This document shows, piece by piece, positions 7,880-11,041 of a stretch of 11,041 bases of DNA. The translations under genes and the position numbers were made by a program. Positions within the stretch are counted from its first letter, which is position 1, and every line of letters starts with the position of its first letter. Under the pieces are notes generated by a model. It saw nothing but the letters and a program-made list of their open reading frames with translations. It was not told the origin of the DNA and made no database searches. This DNA is from Jimgerdemannia flammicorona (Eukaryota > Mucoromycota > Endogonomycetes > Endogonales > Endogonaceae): assembly GCA_003990745.1 (NCBI GenBank), contig RBNI01006721.1, positions 1-11,041 on the forward strand, given 5' to 3'.

Positions 7880-8133
7880 AAAAAAAAACTCTCTTCTTTT
7901 TAAATTATAAGTAATACTTATAAATTCTAAGTATTGTTGAAATGTTATAATAATAACTTGATATATCAATATATAATTATACCATTCTATCAGCTTTATA
8001 TTATTTATTAGTAATATATGAAATATATAATATATATATATAACTTTAATAAATTGATCTCTCTTTTATAATAAAGGTTATGAGTTTAACTAATATTAAG
8101 TAGTTATAGTAAAAAAAAAAACTCCCTCTTTTT
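7880..8133 (+). repeat. Pair of A-run plus CT-rich motifs
   Basis: Two similar segments lie about 230 bases apart in direct orientation: nine A followed by ctctcttcttttt (7880-7901) and eleven A followed by ctccctcttttt (8111-8133). They could be remnants of a duplicated repeat end or of promoter-like pyrimidine tracts. In such AT-rich DNA, chance similarity is a real alternative. Confidence 0.3.
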
Positions 8134-8152
8134 AATATATATTATACTAGAA

Positions 8153-8302
8153 ATGAGAAGTGATGACCAACCTAGCAATATAAGTGATGAAATAGATATA
8201 TTAATTTTAAGTATTCTAGTAATAATAGGAGCAGTCTCTATAATAACTACTAATATAACTATAATAATAGAAATACAGTTCCAGTTATTAGTTTTAAAAT
8301 AG
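8153..8302 (+). pseudogene. Small unrecognised plus-strand frame, cut by LTR B
   Basis: ATG at 8153 opens a 49-codon frame beginning MRSDDQPSNISDEIDILILS and ending at TAG 8300-8302. It has an acidic start and then a long run of Ile/Leu/Val. The same frame continues past the stop with RGLF-stop-YSMRKIISFEY right up to the LTR boundary at 8357, with both stops of the kind produced by C-to-T change. It is the least AT-biased part of the island. This could be the mutated N-terminus of an older gene or DNA transposon that copy B inserted into. I do not recognise a family, and the Ile-rich stretch may simply reflect AT bias. Confidence 0.3.
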
Positions 8303-8356
8303 TCAAGAGGTCTATTTTGATATTCAATGAGAAAGATTATATCATTTGAATATTCT

Positions 8357-8759
8357 TGTAATGGTTCTAGTTTCTAAATGAGAAAGCAACTAATTCTGAT
8401 AGTCCTAAATAGCTTAAAGAGATACTAAGGATTCAAGTATTCTCAAAAGATTTCTGGGAGAAAATATTCTGAGACTTTATTTATGAGAACAAAGGGGATA
8501 TTTATATAAGATCTGAAAGAAAGATCTAGAAGGATCTGAGAAATCAAAGGAAAATACCAAGAGGAAAGTTCTTGGCAAAGATGACAAATGATGACAAATA
8601 AAGTTCTACAAGTTCCCAGGACATTCAGTGACTAGCTAAATAAGTACTAGAGGATGCTTGGTACCAAGAAAGGATTTCTAAGCATTCAGAAAGTACCAGA
8701 AGGTTGAAGAATATTGAAGAAAGACAAAGAAAAGAAATAAACTATGCTAAAATGTTACA
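8357..8759 (-). repeat. 3' LTR of gypsy copy B
   Basis: A 403-base LTR with the same TGTAA...TTACA ends as LTR A and the same TATA and AATAAA positions. It directly follows the polypurine tract of copy B, which makes it the 3' LTR. Compared with LTR A, many differences are G-to-A or C-to-T on one side or the other, for example gcgact in A against gcaact in B. These two LTRs belong to different insertions, so their divergence does not date either one. Confidence 0.93.
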
Positions 8760-8772
8760 TCTCCCCCTCCTT
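8760..8772 (-). promoter_or_regulatory. Polypurine tract of copy B
   Basis: The minus strand reads AAGGAGGGGGAGA, thirteen purines that end exactly where the LTR begins with TGTAAC. This is the RNase H-resistant primer for plus-strand cDNA synthesis. Its position fixes the LTR boundary and the element's orientation. Confidence 0.88.
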
Positions 8773-8842
8773 AAGAATCAACATCCTTGTTGAATTCTCA
8801 AAGTTATACATAATAAACAATAAGACTAAAAGAAACTTCAAA

Positions 8843-9091
8843 TTAAATATACTGACCCATTGGTAAGGATTGGCCATCCTTATATAAGATGAGGGCCAAA
8901 GTATCATCTTGATCAGATGAGAACTGGTTCGAACCTCATTGGTTGCAGGATTTATAGAGTTCTCCTGTATCTCTTGCTTCAGATACTGTATCTCTTAGAG
9001 AGCCCTGATGTGTAATGTGCCTGATCAGTACAGTAGGTCATCTACTATCCAAGGGGAGAACCTCATGGACAGTCAATGAGTTCCTTTTTTA
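8843..9091 (-). pseudogene. Possible C-terminal tail of gypsy pol after the chromodomain
   Basis: After the chromodomain the same frame continues to a TAA at 8843 with only three stops in about 245 bases (TAA 9089, TGA 9038, TGA 8936). The last two fit Arg or Trp codons changed by one transition. Visible segments are HQGSLRDTVSEARDTGELYK and SSDQDDTLALILYKDG. I do not recognise a domain. Either pol ended at 9089 and this is 3' untranslated DNA, or the polyprotein carried a tail of about 80 residues. The low stop density and balanced composition favour a tail, but only mildly. The 70 bases from 8773 to 8842 show nothing further. Confidence 0.4.
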
Positions 9092-9250
9092 TTCGAACTC
9101 TTGGATGAGGTCTTGGGAGTTCTTGAGATTGGTGGCAGGTTCCCAGGTGGCATCATATTCAGGGTAACCCATCTACTTGACTAGGTATTCTGTGCAATAG
9201 TATCAGACTCACTTGTCTAAGATTTTCTCAACTTCATACTTGATGTGGTC
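9092..9250 (-). pseudogene. Chromodomain at the C-terminus of gypsy integrase (copy B)
   Basis: A chromatin-binding module of about 50 residues that in chromoviruses guides integration toward methylated-histone chromatin. It reads YEVEKILDK, then CTEYLVK, then MGYPEYDATWEP, then NLKNSQDLIQEFE, matching the chromodomain pattern closely. In-frame stops fall at 9209 and 9203, where the family commonly has Arg, and at 9173, where the invariant Trp before GYP is expected (TGG to TAG). The first aromatic cage residue (Tyr of YEVEKIL) and the Trp of ATWEP remain. The domain places the element among the chromoviruses. Confidence 0.88.
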
Positions 9251-10400
9251 TTCAACTATGACTGGTGCTGATGGTGTCAGAATTCGGCCAGGGTATGGGA
9301 GTGACTGGTTCCAGGCCTTGAGTTGTAACAAATGGAATACTGGGTGTATACACATGGTTGTTGGTAAGTTGAGATGGTAAGACCAGGTAGAGACTTGCTC
9401 AGTGATCTCGAAGGGTCCAAGATACTTGGGCTGAAATTTGGCTGACTGGCAGTTGACTTGAGATTGAGCCTTGATGTTGTCAGCTTTGAGTAGAACCATA
9501 TCACCAATATTGTATATGACATCTCACCGCTTCTTATCTGTATACTTAGCTTGATATTGCTGAGCCTTTTGTAGGTTTATAGTGGTGATCTTGAGAAGGG
9601 AATCTATTTTGTTGATAAGGTTCTGGGCTGTGGAGACTTGTGTGTGACTGAGTTGCTGGAATTGGACTAGGCTCACAGGGGTCTTGGAGTTTTGACCATA
9701 AAGTAGCTAAAATGGGGAAAGGCCAGTTGATGATTGGTTGGTATTATTGTAGGGGAACTCAGTGTAGGTCAGATAGTGGTCCCAATTGTCTTGCTCATAA
9801 GATACATAGTTTCTGAGCATTTGTTCAAGTGTTCTGTTCATTCGTTCTGTCTGTCCATCAGTTTGAGGATGGAAGGCCATGGATATAGCAATTTGGGTTC
9901 CAAGGGTCTTGAAGAGTGCTTGCCAGAAGTGACTTGTGAACTTGGGGTCGTGGTCACTGATAATTACTCGGGGAAGTCCATAATGGCAGAAGACAGTCTT
10001 GAAGAAGATTCTTGCAATTTCTGGGGCAGTGGCATTGGTTGTGGTTGGCTTGGTGATTGTAATCTTGGTGAGACAGTCCACAAACACAACAATAGCATTA
10101 CAGCCTGTTTTGGTTCGTGGGAGTTGCACAATGAAGTCCATTGTGACTTATTCGAACTTCTTGGTCGGAATTGACAAGAGTTGTAGAAGACTGGCAGGTA
10201 CTTGGTTGCTTGACTTGTTTCTTTGGCAAAGATCACAGCTTTGGACATACTCCTTGATTTCCTTAAGCATGTTTGGCCAGTAGTAGTCTCATTGGATATT
10301 TTTGATAGTCTTCTCAGTTCCAAGGTGGCCAGCTAGTGGAGAGTCATGATGTTTATGAAGAATCTTGTACTGTAGTTCAGGGTTGGCAGGAATATATACT
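9212..10400 (-). pseudogene. pol: Gypsy copy B integrase with zinc finger and GPF/Y module
   Basis: The integrase joins the element cDNA to host DNA. The N-terminal HHCC zinc finger shows the His pair in HKHHDSPLAGHLGTEKTI (near 10345-10357) and the Cys pair in SCDLCQRNK (10226-10237). The core begins TMDFIVQLPRTKTG. The acidic triad is Asp of MDF (10136-10138), Asp of IISDHDPKF, and Glu of HPQTDGQTER, with exactly 35 residues between the last two (D,D-35-E). The C-terminal part carries QPKYLGPFEITEQV and IHPVFHLLQLKAW, the GPF/Y signature of Ty3/gypsy integrases, and precedes the chromodomain. Stops are at 10289, 10148, 9707 and 9524. The sites at 10289 and 9524 fit Arg codons (CGA), and those at 10148 and 9707 fit Gln codons. 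All catalytic residues are intact. Confidence 0.93.
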
Positions 10401-10549
10401 TTGTCTTGATAGTACATGAGGATGTCCTTAATGGTGTACTTTTCCTTGAATTCCTTAGTATTCCTTTGTAGAACCAGAGAGTCTTGTTCATACATCTTCT
10501 TGATCTGATTGAGGAATTCAGGTACCATAGTGACTTGGAAAATCATGGC

Positions 10550-11041
10550 AAGGTTAGGTCTCCTTGAAAGTGCATCTGGTACAACTAGGGTTTTGCCTAG
10601 CTTGTAGATGATGTTTGGGGTAAAGGTCTGAAGTAGTTGGCTCCACTTGGCTTGTTGGCAAGAGAGGGTTGGTTGAGTATTGATATACTGAAGGGATCTG
10701 TGATCAGTGATCATGTCGAACTCAACTCCTTCTAGATAGTATTGCCAGGTCTTGAGGACATGCATGATTGCCAGGAGTTCCTTTTCATGAGTTGCCAGCT
10801 TTTGTTCTGCTGGGGACAATTTTCTTGACTCAAAGGCAATAGGTCAGTGTCCTTGACCATTATCTTGAGAAATGACTGCACTAATAGCAAAGTTAGATAC
10901 ATCTGTAGTGACTGTGAACTTCAAGTTTGGGTCCATGTTTCTAAGGACAGGTGCATGGGTCAGGCAGTTCTTGAGTTCTTGAAAAGCTTGTTGACAGAAA
11001 GCATCTCAGATGTAGGGGACATAGAGGTCAGAGTTGGGTTC
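10550..11041 (-). pseudogene. pol: Gypsy copy B RNase H domain, entering from the right edge
   Basis: RNase H removes the RNA strand of the cDNA hybrid. The visible part starts in the RT connection (DAFCQQAFQELKNCLTHAPVL), followed by FTVTTDVSNFAISAVIS, FESRKLSPAEQ, THEKELLAIMHVLKTWQYYL, FDMITDHRSLQYI and VVPDALSRRPNL. The four acidic residues of the RNase H site are all present (Asp in TTDVS, Glu in HEKELL, Asp in TDHRS, Asp in PDALSR). In-frame TGA codons at 11006 (Trp expected in the pattern before AF.ELK) and 10844 (Arg common before PIAFESRK) break it. A spacer of about 60 residues then leads to the integrase zinc finger. The RT proper lies beyond the window. Confidence 0.93.

Larger units (their letters stand above)
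6938..8356. other. Extreme AT-rich island between the two gypsy copies
   Basis: About 1.4 kb composed overwhelmingly of A and T. Reading line by line I find no CpG at all. The remaining C sits mostly before T and the remaining G mostly after A, so CpA and TpG are scarce while TpA is very frequent. This is the imprint expected from strong C-to-T mutation at CpA and CpG, as in repeat-induced point mutation of old repeats. No RNA gene or intact long frame is evident. It is most likely older repeat DNA mutated beyond recognition, into which gypsy copies A and B inserted. Weak internal features are a small plus-strand frame near the right end and two A-run/pyrimidine-run motifs at about 7880-7901 and 8111-8133. 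Confidence 0.85.
8357..11041 (-). mobile_element. Ty3/gypsy LTR retrotransposon copy B, 3' half
   Basis: A minus-strand element entering from the right edge in the RT-RNase H connection and ending with its 3' LTR at 8357-8759. Order is RNase H, HHCC zinc finger, integrase core, GPF/Y module, chromodomain, C-terminal tail, polypurine tract and LTR. The coding part keeps one frame throughout, with stops at 11006, 10844, 10289, 10148, 9707, 9524, 9209, 9203 and 9173 and probably also 9089, 9038 and 8936. All fit single transitions from Arg, Trp or Gln codons. It shares LTR sequence with copy A but no coding segment in this window, so the two halves are complementary views of one family. The bases just outside its LTR are ATTCT (8352-8356). 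Confidence 0.93.

Noticed and set aside
8060..8110. tRNA-like B-box (ggttatgagtttaact) before an A run, suggesting a tRNA-derived SINE
   Set aside because: Only a partial match to the B-box consensus, no A-box or acceptor stem could be found, and such words arise easily in AT-rich DNA.
6938..8356. AT island as mitochondrial DNA or a centromere-like or origin element
   Set aside because: No mitochondrial gene, rRNA or tRNA is recognisable and no tandem array is present. The CpG/CpA loss is better explained by mutation of an old repeat.
6533..8759. One short non-autonomous LTR element bounded by the two LTRs
   Set aside because: The primer binding site and polypurine tract lie outside the pair, next to gag and integrase respectively, so the LTRs belong to two different copies.
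3681..11041. Alternative genetic code in which TGA is read as an amino acid
   Set aside because: TAA and TAG also interrupt the same frames, TGA occurs where both Arg and Trp are expected, and the LINE ORF2 lacks internal TGA over 501 codons. Mutation explains all of this more simply.
1..11041. CRISPR arrays, bacterial operons, ribosome binding sites or riboswitches
   Set aside because: No regularly spaced repeats or bacterial signals are seen, and the content is eukaryotic retroelements.

Overview
The window is eukaryotic repeat DNA and shows no host gene. The best fit is a filamentous fungus. The evidence is a chromodomain-bearing Ty3/gypsy (chromovirus-type) LTR retrotransposon and an APE-type LINE, decay dominated by C-to-T/G-to-A stop codons, and a 1.4 kb extremely AT-rich island in which I found no CpG, all of which resembles repeat-induced mutation or heavy methyl-cytosine deamination. 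The exact species cannot be read from the sequence, and other eukaryotes are not excluded. Everything recognisable is on the minus strand except one weak small frame.

Layout from left to right. (1) 1-30 is pure poly-A. (2) 31 to about 3680 is the 5' part of a GC-rich LINE on the minus strand. Its ORF1 (3598 to 1566) is broken by one TGA and one frameshift. Its ORF2 (1534 to 32) is open for 501 codons with a full endonuclease domain and the start of the reverse transcriptase, and is cut off by the poly-A/poly-T tract. (3) About 3681-6937 is the 5' half of a Ty3/gypsy element (copy A, minus strand): 5' LTR 6533-6937, primer binding site, then one continuous gag-pol frame reading gag, CCHC zinc knuckle, dUTPase, protease and reverse transcriptase. 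The LINE interrupts it in the reverse transcriptase. I count fourteen in-frame stops and no frameshift. (4) 6938-8356 is the AT island. (5) 8357-11041 is the 3' half of a second, related element (copy B, minus strand): RNase H, HHCC zinc finger, integrase, GPF/Y module, chromodomain and C-terminal tail, polypurine tract, and 3' LTR 8357-8759. The two LTRs are about 90% identical by hand alignment, so A and B are one family in tail-to-head order on either side of the AT island.

The most notable content is a complete five-motif dUTPase domain (about 5013-5370) between the nucleocapsid zinc knuckle and the protease of the gypsy element. This is the position of the dUTPase in betaretroviruses, but here in a chromodomain Ty3/gypsy element. 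In an active ancestor, gag would form the particle, the dUTPase would keep uracil out of the cDNA, the protease would cut the polyprotein, RT/RNase H would make cDNA from a tRNA primer, and the integrase with its chromodomain would direct insertion, perhaps to heterochromatin. All gypsy copies seen here are dead as written.
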